From Candidatus Colicola coprequi (lineage in GTDB: Bacteria > Bacteroidota > Bacteroidia > Bacteroidales > Paludibacteraceae), in NCBI GenBank assembly GCA_018065765.1, contig JAGHSR010000004.1, positions 1 through 22,229 of the forward strand: a DNA stretch of 22,229 nt. Direction: 5' to 3'. The translations under genes and the position numbers were made by a program. Within the stretch, counting starts at the first letter, position 1, and every line of letters starts with the position of its first letter. The notes under the pieces are model-generated. The model was not told the DNA's origin. It saw only the letters and a program-made list of their open reading frames with translations, and ran no database searches. Of this stretch, positions 14,695-22,229 are shown piece by piece.

Positions 14695-14978
14695 CAAATT
14701 TTTTTTCGACACCATTATAAACCGATTTTTGAACATATTTTATTGTTGCTATTTTAGTGGTATATAGTACTTTACATGAGTTTTAGACAAAGTGGTGTAA
14801 AGTGGTGTATATTTTTTCATGTGTTCATGTGAGTTAAATTGTGTTTTTGGGTGAATCAAATTGTGTTTTTTGGGTGGATTAAGAATGTGTGAGCGCCCTG
14901 ATTTTTGCAAAGTCAAGATTGCAAAATGAAAATAAATCGTCAAAAATGAGTATATTTTAAAAATTTACTGTGCAATGT

Positions 14979-15009
14979 TTTGGTGATTCAAAAAAAAGCA
15001 GTACCTTTG
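14979..15009 (+). promoter_or_regulatory. Promoter of the rpsL (str/S10) operon
   Basis: TTTG at 14979-14982, a 19-base spacer and TACCTTTG at 15002-15009 match the primary sigma factor promoter of Bacteroidota. Transcription would start near 15015, giving a leader of about 100 bases. Confidence 0.85.
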
Positions 15010-15021
15010 CATGCTTTTTCG

Positions 15022-15063
15022 GCGCTCGCACATATACGCACGTACGTAGCGTATGGGGGCGAG
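15022..15063 (+). promoter_or_regulatory. Hairpin in the rpsL leader
   Basis: The outer stem CTCGC/GCGAG (15025-15029, 15059-15063) and the inner stem ATACGC/GCGTAT (15034-15039, 15049-15054) are separated by symmetric 4-base internal loops; the apical loop has 9 bases. It ends 53 bases before the rpsL ATG and could be a ribosomal-protein binding site for autoregulation, which is inference. Confidence 0.5.
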
Positions 15064-15116
15064 GCTTGGTAGAAAAGCAGAATTAACAACAATTATTAAC
15101 CAACAAAAAAGTTACA

Positions 15117-15497
15117 ATGCCAACAATTTCTCAATTAGTTAGAAAAGGAGGAGCTGAACTTATCGACAAGAGCATAAGCCCTGCACTGGACTGCTGCCCA
15201 CAACGTCGTGGCGTTTGTGTACGCGTTTACACTACAACTCCTAAAAAGCCTAATTCCGCAATGCGTAAGGTGGCTCGTGTCCGTTTGACGAACCAAAAGG
15301 AAGTGAATGCTTACATTCCAGGTGAAGGTCATAACTTGCAAGAGCACAGTATCGTTATGGTACGTGGTGGTCGTGTAAAAGACCTTCCGGGTGTTCGTTA
15401 CCACATTGTTCGTGGTACATTGGATACCGCTGGTGTCGCAAACCGTCTTCAACGTCGTAGCAAATATGGTGCTAAGCGTCCAAAGGCTAAAAAGTAA
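15117..15497 (+). CDS. rpsL: Small ribosomal subunit protein uS12
   Basis: Decoding-centre protein of the 30S subunit, 126 residues, normal for the phylum. TTPKKPNSAMRKVARVRL carries the lysine pair linked to streptomycin response in other bacteria, in its sensitive form, and GGRVKDLPGVRYHIVRG is intact. First gene of the str/S10 run, with no Shine-Dalgarno sequence before the ATG, as is common in Bacteroidota. Confidence 0.98.
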   Translation: MPTISQLVRKGGAELIDKSISPALDCCPQRRGVCVRVYTTTPKKPNSAMRKVARVRLTNQKEVNAYIPGEGHNLQEHSIVMVRGGRVKDLPGVRYHIVRGTLDTAGVANRLQRRSKYGAKRPKAKK

Positions 15498-15675
15498 GTC
15501 GCAAAGTTCAAATTAACTAACTAATGTTCCATACGTTGGGACAGATTATTAACGGGTTGAAGGTTGAGTAAGCCCTACGTGTTAGAGCTGAAGAATCAAA
15601 ACAACCAAACAGTATCGTAAGCTGCAGGTGAAACGAAAGCAAGCGAACTGGATTAAACAAAACAAGTAAACAACA
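15498..15675 (+). other. rpsL-rpsG spacer with a small hairpin
   Basis: A 178-base spacer without a gene. TGTTCC (15525-15530) can pair with GGGACA (15538-15543) around a 7-base loop. There is no T-run, so it is not an obvious terminator; a leader or attenuator role is possible but unsupported. Confidence 0.4.
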
Positions 15676-16152
15676 ATGAGAAAAGCAAAACCAAAAAAAC
15701 GTGTGATCATTCCAGATCCAGTTTTCGGAGAGGTTATGGTAGCAAAATTTGTGAACCACCTCATGCTCGATGGTAAGAAGAATACCGCTTATGGTGTCTT
15801 CTATACCGCTCTAGACCTTGTTGGTCAAAAGAATAAAGAGGAGGATAAAACCGCTCTTGACATTTGGAAACAGGCTCTGGACAACATTACTCCTCTTGTA
15901 GAGGTTAAGTCAAAGCGTATTGGTGGTGCTACCTTCCAGGTTCCTACCGAAATTCGTGCTGACCGTAAAGAGAGTATTGCAATGAAGAATATGATTGCTT
16001 TCGCTCGCAAGCGTGGTGGCCATTCTATGGCAGAGAAACTCGCTGCTGAGATCATGGATGCAATCAATAGTCAAGGTGGTGCATTCAAGCGTAAAGAAGA
16101 TATGCATCGTATGGCTGAAGCTAACCGTGCATTCGCACACTTCCGTTTCTAA
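15676..16152 (+). CDS. rpsG: Small ribosomal subunit protein uS7
   Basis: Primary 16S rRNA binder that nucleates the 30S head. It begins MRKAKPKKRVIIPDPVFGE and contains VAKFVNHLMLDGKKNTAY, GGATFQVPTEIR and RKRGGHSMAEKLAAEI, all typical of S7. It has 158 residues, normal. It lies 43 bases before fusA. Confidence 0.98.
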   Translation: MRKAKPKKRVIIPDPVFGEVMVAKFVNHLMLDGKKNTAYGVFYTALDLVGQKNKEEDKTALDIWKQALDNITPLVEVKSKRIGGATFQVPTEIRADRKESIAMKNMIAFARKRGGHSMAEKLAAEIMDAINSQGGAFKRKEDMHRMAEANRAFAHFRF

Positions 16153-16195
16153 TATTTTTTTTCAAGGTATTAGCTAAAAAACTTAGAAACGTAAA

Positions 16196-18310
16196 ATGGC
16201 AAAACACGATTTGAAATATAATAGGAACATCGGTATCATGGCTCACATTGATGCCGGTAAGACTACTACTTCAGAACGTATCTTGTTTTATACAGGCCTG
16301 ACTCACAAGATAGGTGAGGTTCACGATGGTGCAGCGACAATGGATTGGATGGAGCAGGAGCAGGAACGTGGTATTACTATCACGTCCGCTGCTACCACCA
16401 CCTATTGGAACTATTCCGGCAGTAAATACAAAATCAATCTGATTGATACTCCGGGTCACGTGGACTTTACGGTGGAAGTGGAACGTTCGCTTCGTATCTT
16501 AGATGGTGCAGTGATGGCATTGTGTGCAGTGGGGGGCGTGCAGCCTCAGAGTGAGACTGTTTGGCGTCAAGCTGACAAATACAAAGTGCCCCGCTTGTGC
16601 TATGTGAACAAAATGGACCGTAGTGGTGCGAACTTCTATGATGTTGTTCGTCAAATTCATGAAGTATTGGGTGCAACTCCTTGTCCGATTCAGATTCCGG
16701 TTGGAGCTGAAGAGCATTTCAAGGGTGTAGTTGACCTGGTAAAGATGAAAGCAATCATTTGGCACGATGAAACCATGGGTGCTGAGTATGAGGAAGAACC
16801 TATTCCTGCAGACTTGATGCCTGAGGCAGAAGAGTGGCGCGATAAGATGCTGGAAACTTGTGCTGAATTTGATGATGCACTGATGGAGAAGTATTTCTCA
16901 GATCCTACTACCATTACGGAGGATGAGATTCGTGCAGCTATTCGTAAGGGATGTATATCCATGGCTATCTTCCCTGTGATTTGTGGCAGTTCGTTCAAGA
17001 ATAAGGGCGTTCAGACTATGCTGGATGCTGTCTGTGCTTACTTGCCGAGTCCATTGGATACAGAGGAGATTCAAGGTGTAGATCCACGTACAGAGAAAGA
17101 GGTCGTTCGCCATCCTAATGAGAATGAACCACTTTGTGCATTGGCATTCAAGATTGCAACTGATCCGTATGTGGGACGTTTGTGCTATTTCCGTGTTTAT
17201 TCCGGAAAATTGGAAGCTGGCTCCTATATATATAATACGCGCTCGGGCAAGAAGGAACGTATTTCTCGTATATTCCAAATGCACTCCAATCATCAAAATC
17301 CTGTGGATGTGATTTGCGCAGGAGATATCGGTGCCGGAGTTGGATTTAAGGATATTCGTACGGGCGATACGCTTTGCTCTGAAGATAAATTGATTACGTT
17401 GGAGTCTATTGAGTTTCCTGCTCCCGTGATAGGCATTTCTGTAGAGCCTAAGAGTCAAGCAGATATTGATAAACTCGGTATAGGTTTGAGCAAATTGGCA
17501 GAGGAAGATCCTACATTCACCGTCAAGACCGATGAACAAACGGGGCAGACCGTTATCTCCGGTATGGGTGAGTTGCATTTGGAAATCATTATCGATCGTT
17601 TAAGACGCGAGTTTATGGTTGAGTGCAATCAGGGTCGCCCGCAAGTGGCTTATCGTGAGGCGATCACAGCTCCAGTGGAACTTCGTGAAACGTACAAGAA
17701 ACAATCCGGTGGACGTGGTAAATTCGCTGATATGATAGTTCGCGTAGAACCTGCTGATGAGCAGTTTGAGGGCGGTCTGCAATTTGTCAACGAAGTCAAG
17801 GGTGGTAATATCCCCAAGGAGTTTATTCCTGCTATTGAGAAGGGCTTCCAGACGGCTATGAAGAATGGCGTTTTGGCAGGTTTCCCATTGGATAAACTGA
17901 AAGTAACTGTTATAGATGGTAGTTACCATCCGGTGGATTCCGATCAATTGAGCTACGAAATCTGTGCACAAATCGCATTCAAGAATGCCTGCTCAAAGGC
18001 AAAACCTGCTTTGATGGAGCCTATCATGAAAATAGAGGTAGTAACTCCGGAAGAGAATATGGGTGATGTCATCGGAGACTTGAACAAACGTCGAGGTCAA
18101 GTAGAGGGAATGGATACCGCTCGCACAGGTGCTCGTATTATCAAGGCGAAAGTGCCACTGAGCGAGATGTTCGGCTATGTAACCGCTTTGCGTACTATTA
18201 CGTCAGGACGTGCTACCAGCTCGATGGAGTTCTCTCACTATGAGATTGTTTCTCCGTCCATAGCCAAGGCTATTCTAACAGAGTGTGGCGGTAGAGCGGA
18301 ACTGGTATAA
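16196..18310 (+). CDS. fusA: Elongation factor G
   Basis: Translational GTPase that drives mRNA-tRNA translocation. G-domain motifs: AHIDAGKTTT (16-25), the switch I region ERGITITSAATT (58-69), DTPGHVDF (84-91) and NKMD (138-141). GMGELHLEI lies in domain III, and the C-terminal domains IV-V (FKNACSKAKPALMEPIMKIE, RATSSMEFSHYE) are complete. It has 704 residues, normal for EF-G. tuf does not follow, as is usual in this phylum. Confidence 0.98.
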   Translation: MAKHDLKYNRNIGIMAHIDAGKTTTSERILFYTGLTHKIGEVHDGAATMDWMEQEQERGITITSAATTTYWNYSGSKYKINLIDTPGHVDFTVEVERSLRILDGAVMALCAVGGVQPQSETVWRQADKYKVPRLCYVNKMDRSGANFYDVVRQIHEVLGATPCPIQIPVGAEEHFKGVVDLVKMKAIIWHDETMGAEYEEEPIPADLMPEAEEWRDKMLETCAEFDDALMEKYFSDPTTITEDEIRAAIRKGCISMAIFPVICGSSFKNKGVQTMLDAVCAYLPSPLDTEEIQGVDPRTEKEVVRHPNENEPLCALAFKIATDPYVGRLCYFRVYSGKLEAGSYIYNTRSGKKERISRIFQMHSNHQNPVDVICAGDIGAGVGFKDIRTGDTLCSEDKLITLESIEFPAPVIGISVEPKSQADIDKLGIGLSKLAEEDPTFTVKTDEQTGQTVISGMGELHLEIIIDRLRREFMVECNQGRPQVAYREAITAPVELRETYKKQSGGRGKFADMIVRVEPADEQFEGGLQFVNEVKGGNIPKEFIPAIEKGFQTAMKNGVLAGFPLDKLKVTVIDGSYHPVDSDQLSYEICAQIAFKNACSKAKPALMEPIMKIEVVTPEENMGDVIGDLNKRRGQVEGMDTARTGARIIKAKVPLSEMFGYVTALRTITSGRATSSMEFSHYEIVSPSIAKAILTECGGRAELV

Positions 18311-18335
18311 ACAAGCAATACCTAAAATCAATTAA

Positions 18336-18391
18336 CGCGCTCGTACGCGTAGGACGCAAGCAAATGACTCTTTGCGAACCACGTACGACGC
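18336..18391 (+). promoter_or_regulatory. Inverted repeat in the fusA-rpsJ spacer
   Basis: The 110-base spacer holds a 7-bp stem TCGTACG/CGTACGA (18341-18347, 18382-18388) enclosing a second stem CGCAA/TTGCG (18355-18359, 18372-18376). There is no T-run. It begins with GCGCTCG, also present at the start of the rpsL leader hairpin. It is a possible regulatory leader for the S10 part of the operon; I see no clear TAnnTTTG promoter here. Confidence 0.45.
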
Positions 18392-18420
18392 AATTAACTA
18401 ACAAATAAAAAAACAAAACA

Positions 18421-18726
18421 ATGAGTCAAAAAATTCGTATCAAACTGAAATCGTTCGACCACAACTTGGTTGACAAATCAGCTGAGAAGATTGTGAAGAC
18501 TGTCAAAGCTACTGGTGCTATTGTAAGTGGTCCAATTCCACTGCCGACACACAAGCGTATCTTCACAGTTAACCGCTCAACTTTCGTTAACAAAAAATCG
18601 CGTGAGCAATTTGAGCTTGCCAGCTACAAACGCTTGATAGACATCTACGAGTCTAACGGCAAAACGGTAGAGGCTCTCATGAAACTCGAATTAGCCAGCG
18701 GTGTTGAAGTCGAGATTAAAGTGTAG
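18421..18726 (+). CDS. rpsJ: Small ribosomal subunit protein uS10
   Basis: 30S head protein (the NusE transcription factor in E. coli). It has IRIKLKSFDHNLVDKSAEKI at the start and TGAIVSGPIPLPTHKRIFTV in the middle, with 101 residues, normal. First gene of the S10 block. Confidence 0.98.
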   Translation: MSQKIRIKLKSFDHNLVDKSAEKIVKTVKATGAIVSGPIPLPTHKRIFTVNRSTFVNKKSREQFELASYKRLIDIYESNGKTVEALMKLELASGVEVEIKV

Positions 18727-18740
18727 TACATTAACAGGCC

Positions 18741-18806
18741 ACTTCCCTCGGATAGGGTGAACGAAGCCATATGGCAGATACACACCCCGCGGGCGAGAGT
18801 GGAAGT
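18741..18806 (+). promoter_or_regulatory. Inverted repeat in the rpsJ-rplC spacer
   Basis: ACTTCC (18741-18746) pairs with GGAAGT (18801-18806), CTCG (18747-18750) with CGAG (18794-18797), and the palindrome GCCATATGGC (18766-18775) can form inside. This is a structured element in a 125-base spacer of an otherwise compact operon. No T-run and no promoter match. A binding site for a ribosomal protein such as uL4 is possible; that is inference. Confidence 0.45.
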
Positions 18807-18851
18807 TACAATTAACCCAAATTAATTAATCATCTAAATTAAACAGCTAAA

Positions 18852-19469
18852 ATGGCAGGTTTATTAGGTAAAAAAATCGGAATGACATCCGTTTTCGGTG
18901 CTGACGGCAAGAACATACCATGCACCGTTATTGAAGCTGGTCCTTGCGTAGTCACGCAACTGAAGACAGTGGAGAAAGACGGCTATCAGGCAGTTCAAGT
19001 TGGCTTCATGCAAAAGAGCGAGAAGCATACGAACAAAGCTGAGGCCGGTCATTTCAAGGCTGCCGGCGTCAACCCTATGCGTTACCTCGCAGAGTTCGAC
19101 GGTTTTGACCAGGAAGTTAAGCTCGGTGACGAGATCAATGTTAGCATCTTCGAGGAAGGTGGTTTCGTTGATGTTGTAGGCATGAGCAAAGGTAAAGGTT
19201 TCCAAGGCGTAGTAAAACGCTACGGTTTTGGCGGTGTAGGTCAGGCTACTCACGGTCAGGATGACCGTCTGCGTGCTCCCGGTGCTATTGGTAACTGCGC
19301 ATTCCCTGCAGAAGTTTTCAAAGGCACTCGCATGGGTGGACACATGGGTAATGACCGCGTGACCGTGCAGAATCTCAAAGTTTTAAAAGTTATTCCTGAG
19401 TACAACTTAATCATGGTTAAGGGCAGTATTCCAGGTTCAAAGAACAGTATTGTAACGATTAACAAGTAA
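18852..19469 (+). CDS. rplC: Large ribosomal subunit protein uL3
   Basis: 50S assembly protein near the peptidyl transferase centre. It has MAGLLGKKIGMTSVFGADGK at the start, then GMSKGKGFQGVVKRYGFGG, and THGQDDRLRAPGAIG and FKGTRMGGHMGN in the central extension. It has 205 residues, normal. Its TAA stop overlaps an ATG (19469) in the rplD frame. Confidence 0.98.
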   Translation: MAGLLGKKIGMTSVFGADGKNIPCTVIEAGPCVVTQLKTVEKDGYQAVQVGFMQKSEKHTNKAEAGHFKAAGVNPMRYLAEFDGFDQEVKLGDEINVSIFEEGGFVDVVGMSKGKGFQGVVKRYGFGGVGQATHGQDDRLRAPGAIGNCAFPAEVFKGTRMGGHMGNDRVTVQNLKVLKVIPEYNLIMVKGSIPGSKNSIVTINK

Positions 19470-19474
19470 TGAGT

Positions 19475-20101
19475 ATGGAACTTAGTATTATGAATCAAGC
19501 CGGTCAAGCTACCGGTAAGAAAGTGGTTCTGAATGATGCCATTTTCGCCATTGAGCCTAACGACCACGCTATTTACTTGGACGTTAAGCAATTCTTGGCA
19601 AACAATCGCCAAGGTACCGCAAAAGCTAAACAACGTAGTGAAAATAGTCACTCAACCCGCAAACTCGGCCGTCAAAAAGGTGGAGGTGGCGCTCGTCCGG
19701 GTGATGCAAAGAGCCCTATCCGTTATGGTGGTGGTACAATCTTTGGTCCCGTTCCACGCGACTTTAGTTTTAAACTCAATAAGAAAGTAAAACAATTGGC
19801 TCGCCGTTCCGCTTTGAGTCTGCGCGCAAAGAATGAACAGATTGTTGTAGTTGACGCTCTGAATTTTGATGCACCTAAGACTAAGGCAATGGTAGAGGTT
19901 ATGAACAACCTCAAAGTGTCTGGCAAGAAAGTGCTCTTCGTTCTCAATGAAGGAAATGAGACCATCTTGAAGTCCGCACGCAACATTGAGCGTACCAATG
20001 TGATTACTGTTAACGAACTGAATACATACGCAATTATGAACTCAAACGCTGTTGTTATCGTAGAGAACGCTATCGCAGCCATTGAGGCAACTTTAGCATA
20101 A
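19475..20101 (+). CDS. rplD: Large ribosomal subunit protein uL4
   Basis: 50S exit-tunnel protein; in E. coli it also represses its own S10 operon. It contains DAIFAIEPNDHAIYLDVKQF, the tunnel loop region RSENSHSTRKLGRQKGGGGA and GPVPRDFSFKLNKKVKQLA. I choose ATG 19475 (MELSIMNQAG) because family members begin at this point. ATG 19469, two codons upstream and overlapping the rplC stop, is the alternative (210 residues). Neither has a Shine-Dalgarno sequence. Confidence 0.96.
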   Translation: MELSIMNQAGQATGKKVVLNDAIFAIEPNDHAIYLDVKQFLANNRQGTAKAKQRSENSHSTRKLGRQKGGGGARPGDAKSPIRYGGGTIFGPVPRDFSFKLNKKVKQLARRSALSLRAKNEQIVVVDALNFDAPKTKAMVEVMNNLKVSGKKVLFVLNEGNETILKSARNIERTNVITVNELNTYAIMNSNAVVIVENAIAAIEATLA

Positions 20102-20106
20102 GGAGG
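20101..20106 (+). promoter_or_regulatory. Strong Shine-Dalgarno sequence before rplW
   Basis: AGGAGG overlaps the last base of the rplD stop codon and sits 7 bases before the rplW ATG, an ideal spacing. Other starts in this window lack such a site, and Bacteroidota seldom use them, so it stands out. Confidence 0.8.
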
Positions 20107-20113
20107 CAAGAAT

Positions 20114-20404
20114 ATGGCAATTATTATCAAACCTATCGTCACTGAAAAGATGACCGCCGCCGGCGAAAAGTTCAACCGTTATGGTTTTCAGGTAGAACGT
20201 ACTGCCAATAAGGTTGAAATCAAGAAGGCAGTAGAAGAAATGTACAATGTACAGGTAGTGGATGTAAACACCCTGATTGTTGCTCCCAAGACCAAGCAAC
20301 GCTATACGAAGAGTGGTCTTCTCCGTGGTGCAAAACAGGCTTACAAGAAAGCTATCGTTACATTGAAAGAAGGTGAAACAATTGATTTTTATAGCAATAT
20401 CTAA
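20114..20404 (+). CDS. rplW: Large ribosomal subunit protein uL23
   Basis: 50S protein at the exit-tunnel rim, docking site for trigger factor and SRP in other bacteria. IIIKPIVTEKMTAAGEKFNR at the start and VEIKKAVEEMYNVQVVDVNT are typical. It has 96 residues, normal. It is preceded by AGGAGG and followed after 2 bases by rplB. Confidence 0.97.
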   Translation: MAIIIKPIVTEKMTAAGEKFNRYGFQVERTANKVEIKKAVEEMYNVQVVDVNTLIVAPKTKQRYTKSGLLRGAKQAYKKAIVTLKEGETIDFYSNI

Positions 20405-20406
20405 AA

Positions 20407-21231
20407 ATGGCTGTACGTAAATTAAAAACCTCTACACCGGGGCAAAGACACAAAATTATTGGTGCGTTTGAAACAATTACCGCAAGCGCTCCAGAGAAGT
20501 CTCTCGTGTTCGGTAAACGCGGTACGGGTGGTCGCAACAATCAAGGTAAGATGACCATGCGTTACATCGGCGGTGGACACAAGCAGAAATATCGCGTAAT
20601 TGACTTTAAGCGCAACAAAGATGGTGTACCGGCAACTGTTAAAACAATTGAGTACGATCCTAACCGTTCGGCACGTATCGCACTGTTGTTTTACGCAGAT
20701 GGTGAGAAGCGCTACATCTTGGCTCCTAACGGACTCGAGGTGGGTCAAGTTGTAATGTCAGGAAGCGGCATCGCTCCTGAAGTTGGTAACTCTCTTCCAA
20801 TGAGCGAAATTCCTCTGGGAACTTTGATTCACAACATCGAACTTCGTCCTGGTCAGGGCGCTCAAATGGTTCGTTCTGCTGGTGTGTTTGCACAATTGGC
20901 AGGTCGTGAAGACAAGTATGCAATGATTAAATTGCCTTCAGGTGAACTTCGCAAAGTGCTTGCAGCTTGCAAGGCTACTGTTGGCGTTGTAGGTAATAGT
21001 GATCACGCTTTGGAAAAATCCGGTAAAGCAGGTCGCAACCGTTGGTTAGGTCGTCGCCCACGCAACCGTGGTGTAACGATGAACCCTGTAGATCACCCAA
21101 TGGGTGGTGGTGAAGGCCGCGCATCCGGTGGACATCCACGTTCTCGCAAGGGCTTGTTAGCTAAGGGCTACAAGACTCGTCATCCAAAGAACCAGTCCAA
21201 CCAGTATATTATTGAAAGACGTAAAAAGTAA
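20407..21231 (+). CDS. rplB: Large ribosomal subunit protein uL2
   Basis: Conserved 50S protein needed for subunit joining and peptidyl transfer. It has GKRGTGGRNNQGKMTMRYIG near residues 37-56, and MNPVDHPMGGGEGRASGG with the conserved histidine at 230, followed by the basic C-terminal tail. It has 274 residues, normal. Confidence 0.98.
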   Translation: MAVRKLKTSTPGQRHKIIGAFETITASAPEKSLVFGKRGTGGRNNQGKMTMRYIGGGHKQKYRVIDFKRNKDGVPATVKTIEYDPNRSARIALLFYADGEKRYILAPNGLEVGQVVMSGSGIAPEVGNSLPMSEIPLGTLIHNIELRPGQGAQMVRSAGVFAQLAGREDKYAMIKLPSGELRKVLAACKATVGVVGNSDHALEKSGKAGRNRWLGRRPRNRGVTMNPVDHPMGGGEGRASGGHPRSRKGLLAKGYKTRHPKNQSNQYIIERRKK

Positions 21232-21252
21232 CCTATTAAACAGAAGAGAATT

Positions 21253-21516
21253 ATGAGTCGTTCATTGAAAAAAGGACCGTTTATCAACGTTAAGTTGGAG
21301 AACAAGGTGCTCGCTATGAATGAGGCTAACAAAAAAGAAGTTGTTAAGACCTGGTCACGCGCATCTATGATCTCTCCTGATTTCGTAGGTCACACAATCG
21401 CCGTTCATAACGGAAATAAGTTCATTCCTGTTTACGTAACCGAAAACATGGTAGGTCACAAGTTGGGCGAATTTGCTCCTACTCGTATCTTCCGTGGTCA
21501 CGCAGGAAAGAAGTAA
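21253..21516 (+). CDS. rpsS: Small ribosomal subunit protein uS19
   Basis: 30S head protein. It shows MSRSLKKGPFIN at the start, TWSRASMISPDFVGHTIAVHNG in the centre (about 34-55), and VGHKLGEFAPTRIFRGH near the end. It has 87 residues, normal. Confidence 0.98.
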   Translation: MSRSLKKGPFINVKLENKVLAMNEANKKEVVKTWSRASMISPDFVGHTIAVHNGNKFIPVYVTENMVGHKLGEFAPTRIFRGHAGKK

Positions 21517-21554
21517 ATCACTAATCATTCACAACAATTTTAAATTTTTAGACA

Positions 21555-21959
21555 ATGGGTGCTAGAAAACATAATGCTGCTGAAGCAATGAAAGAGGCTC
21601 GCAAGAACCAATACTTTGCTAAGCTTAATAATGTTCCTACCTCACCGCGAAAAATGCGCCTTGTTGCTGACATGATTCGTGGTATGGAAGTGAACCGTGC
21701 CCTCGGAGCACTGCATTTCTCCACTAAGGAGGCAAGCCGAGCTCTCGAGAAGCTGCTCAAATCAGCTATTGCTAACTGGGAAACCAAAACCGGCAAAAAA
21801 GCTGATGCAGAAACTTTATATGTAATGAATATTATGGTTGATGGCGGAATGTCACTTAAACGTCTCCAAACCGCTCCTCAAGGTCGTGGATACCGCATTC
21901 GCAAACGCTCCAACCATGTAACTATCTTTGTTGATACTAAAAACGCTAAAGCTGAGTAA
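21555..21959 (+). CDS. rplV: Large ribosomal subunit protein uL22
   Basis: 50S protein whose hairpin lines the exit tunnel. It has NVPTSPRKMRLVADMIRGM near the start, ASRALEKLLKSAIANWE, and the hairpin region SLKRLQTAPQGRGYRIRKR. It has 134 residues. It lies 4 bases before rpsC. Confidence 0.97.
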   Translation: MGARKHNAAEAMKEARKNQYFAKLNNVPTSPRKMRLVADMIRGMEVNRALGALHFSTKEASRALEKLLKSAIANWETKTGKKADAETLYVMNIMVDGGMSLKRLQTAPQGRGYRIRKRSNHVTIFVDTKNAKAE

Positions 21960-21963
21960 GATT

Positions 21964-22229
21964 ATGGGTCAAAAAATTAATCCGATCGCTAACCGCCTGG
22001 GCATTGTCCGCGGTTGGGAAAGCAACTGGTTCGTTGGTAAGAACTGCGGTAACACTATTCTTGAGGATAGTAAGATCCGCGAGTATCTGAACGCCCGTCT
22101 TGCTGAGGCTAGCATTAGCCGTATCGTCATTGAGAGAACTCTGAAACTTGTGACTGTAACTGTCTGCACTGCTCGCCCCGGTTATATTATCGGTAAGGGC
22201 GGACAAGAGGTTGACAAATTGAAAGAGGA
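21964..22229 (+). CDS. rpsC: Small ribosomal subunit protein uS3 (3' partial)
   Basis: 30S protein at the mRNA entry channel. It begins MGQKINPIANRLGIVRGWES, and a KH domain with IIGKGGQEV appears before the window ends after 88 codons. The start lies 4 bases after rplV, in the expected gene order. Confidence 0.96.
   Translation, partial: MGQKINPIANRLGIVRGWESNWFVGKNCGNTILEDSKIREYLNARLAEASISRIVIERTLKLVTVTVCTARPGYIIGKGGQEVDKLKE

Larger units (their letters stand above)
14613..15116. other. Divergent AT-rich control region between mraZ and rpsL
   Basis: About 500 bases without a convincing gene. It holds the mraZ promoter and operator near 14650-14695, the rpsL promoter at 14979-15009 and the rpsL leader. 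The middle is AT-rich, with a near-perfect tandem pair (AAATTGTGTTTTTGGGTGAAT at 14836-14856 and a similar copy at 14858-14879) and a shorter repeat AGTGGTGTA near 14790-14810. Its function is unknown. Confidence 0.7.

Noticed and set aside
14749..14943. Minus-strand reading frame of 64 codons in the mraZ-rpsL intergenic region
   Set aside because: AT-rich, low-complexity translation across a tandem repeat, no motif, and it would lie upstream of the mraZ promoter.
16898..17578. Minus-strand reading frame of 226 codons inside fusA
   Set aside because: Antisense shadow of a complete, highly conserved EF-G gene; no family resemblance.
18311..18420. Internal promoter or degraded tuf gene between fusA and rpsJ
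   Set aside because: No TAnnTTTG box with a -33 partner, and no EF-Tu-like coding remnants in any frame.

Overview
The window comes from the chromosome of a Bacteroidota bacterium, most likely of the order Bacteroidales. Four things suggest this: promoters with a TAnnTTTG -7 box, near absence of Shine-Dalgarno sequences, an EF-G gene followed directly by rpsJ without tuf, and a surface protein with a fimbrillin-like part and a FISUMP/DUF1566-type C-terminal domain. I cannot name a genus.

Layout. (1) 1-1299 (+): the 3' part of a surface protein gene. Its last ~190 bases look like the variable region of a diversity-generating retroelement target. A strong terminator follows at 1332-1366. (2) 1367-1682: non-coding DNA with small palindromes and a heptanucleotide array. 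(3) 14612 down to 1683 (-): one long, tightly packed run mraZ-rsmH-ftsL-ftsI-murE-mraY-murD-ftsW-murG-dapB-lepB-wbqC-like. It makes the lipid-linked peptidoglycan precursor (MraY, MurD, MurE with a DNPR motif for meso-diaminopimelate, MurG), the division synthase pair FtsW/FtsI, one enzyme of diaminopimelate supply (DapB) and signal peptidase I. murC, ftsQ, ftsA and ftsZ, which usually follow murG, are not here; dapB-lepB-wbqC take their place. (4) 14613-15116: an AT-rich divergent control region with a promoter for each side and a candidate MraZ operator. (5) 15117-22229 (+): the str/S10 run rpsL-rpsG-fusA-rpsJ-rplC-rplD-rplW-rplB-rpsS-rplV-rpsC, with rpsC cut by the window end. Several spacers in it hold inverted repeats that could be ribosomal-protein leader structures.

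The housekeeping genes are ordinary. Two places are not. First, the 3' end of the surface protein gene jumps from about 43% to 80% GC at third codon positions and is full of codons of the form NNC, as expected when AAC codons of a template are mutagenised at adenines. Second, the wbqC-like gene is a mosaic. Blocks of heptamer, hexamer and palindromic repeats sit in its 5' end, middle and 3' part, and the reading frame stays open. The heptamers there and in the 1458-1524 array share one theme (R-A-T-K-S-R-N or its complement), which points to a repeat system that spreads into genes and may change their frame by unit gain or loss.
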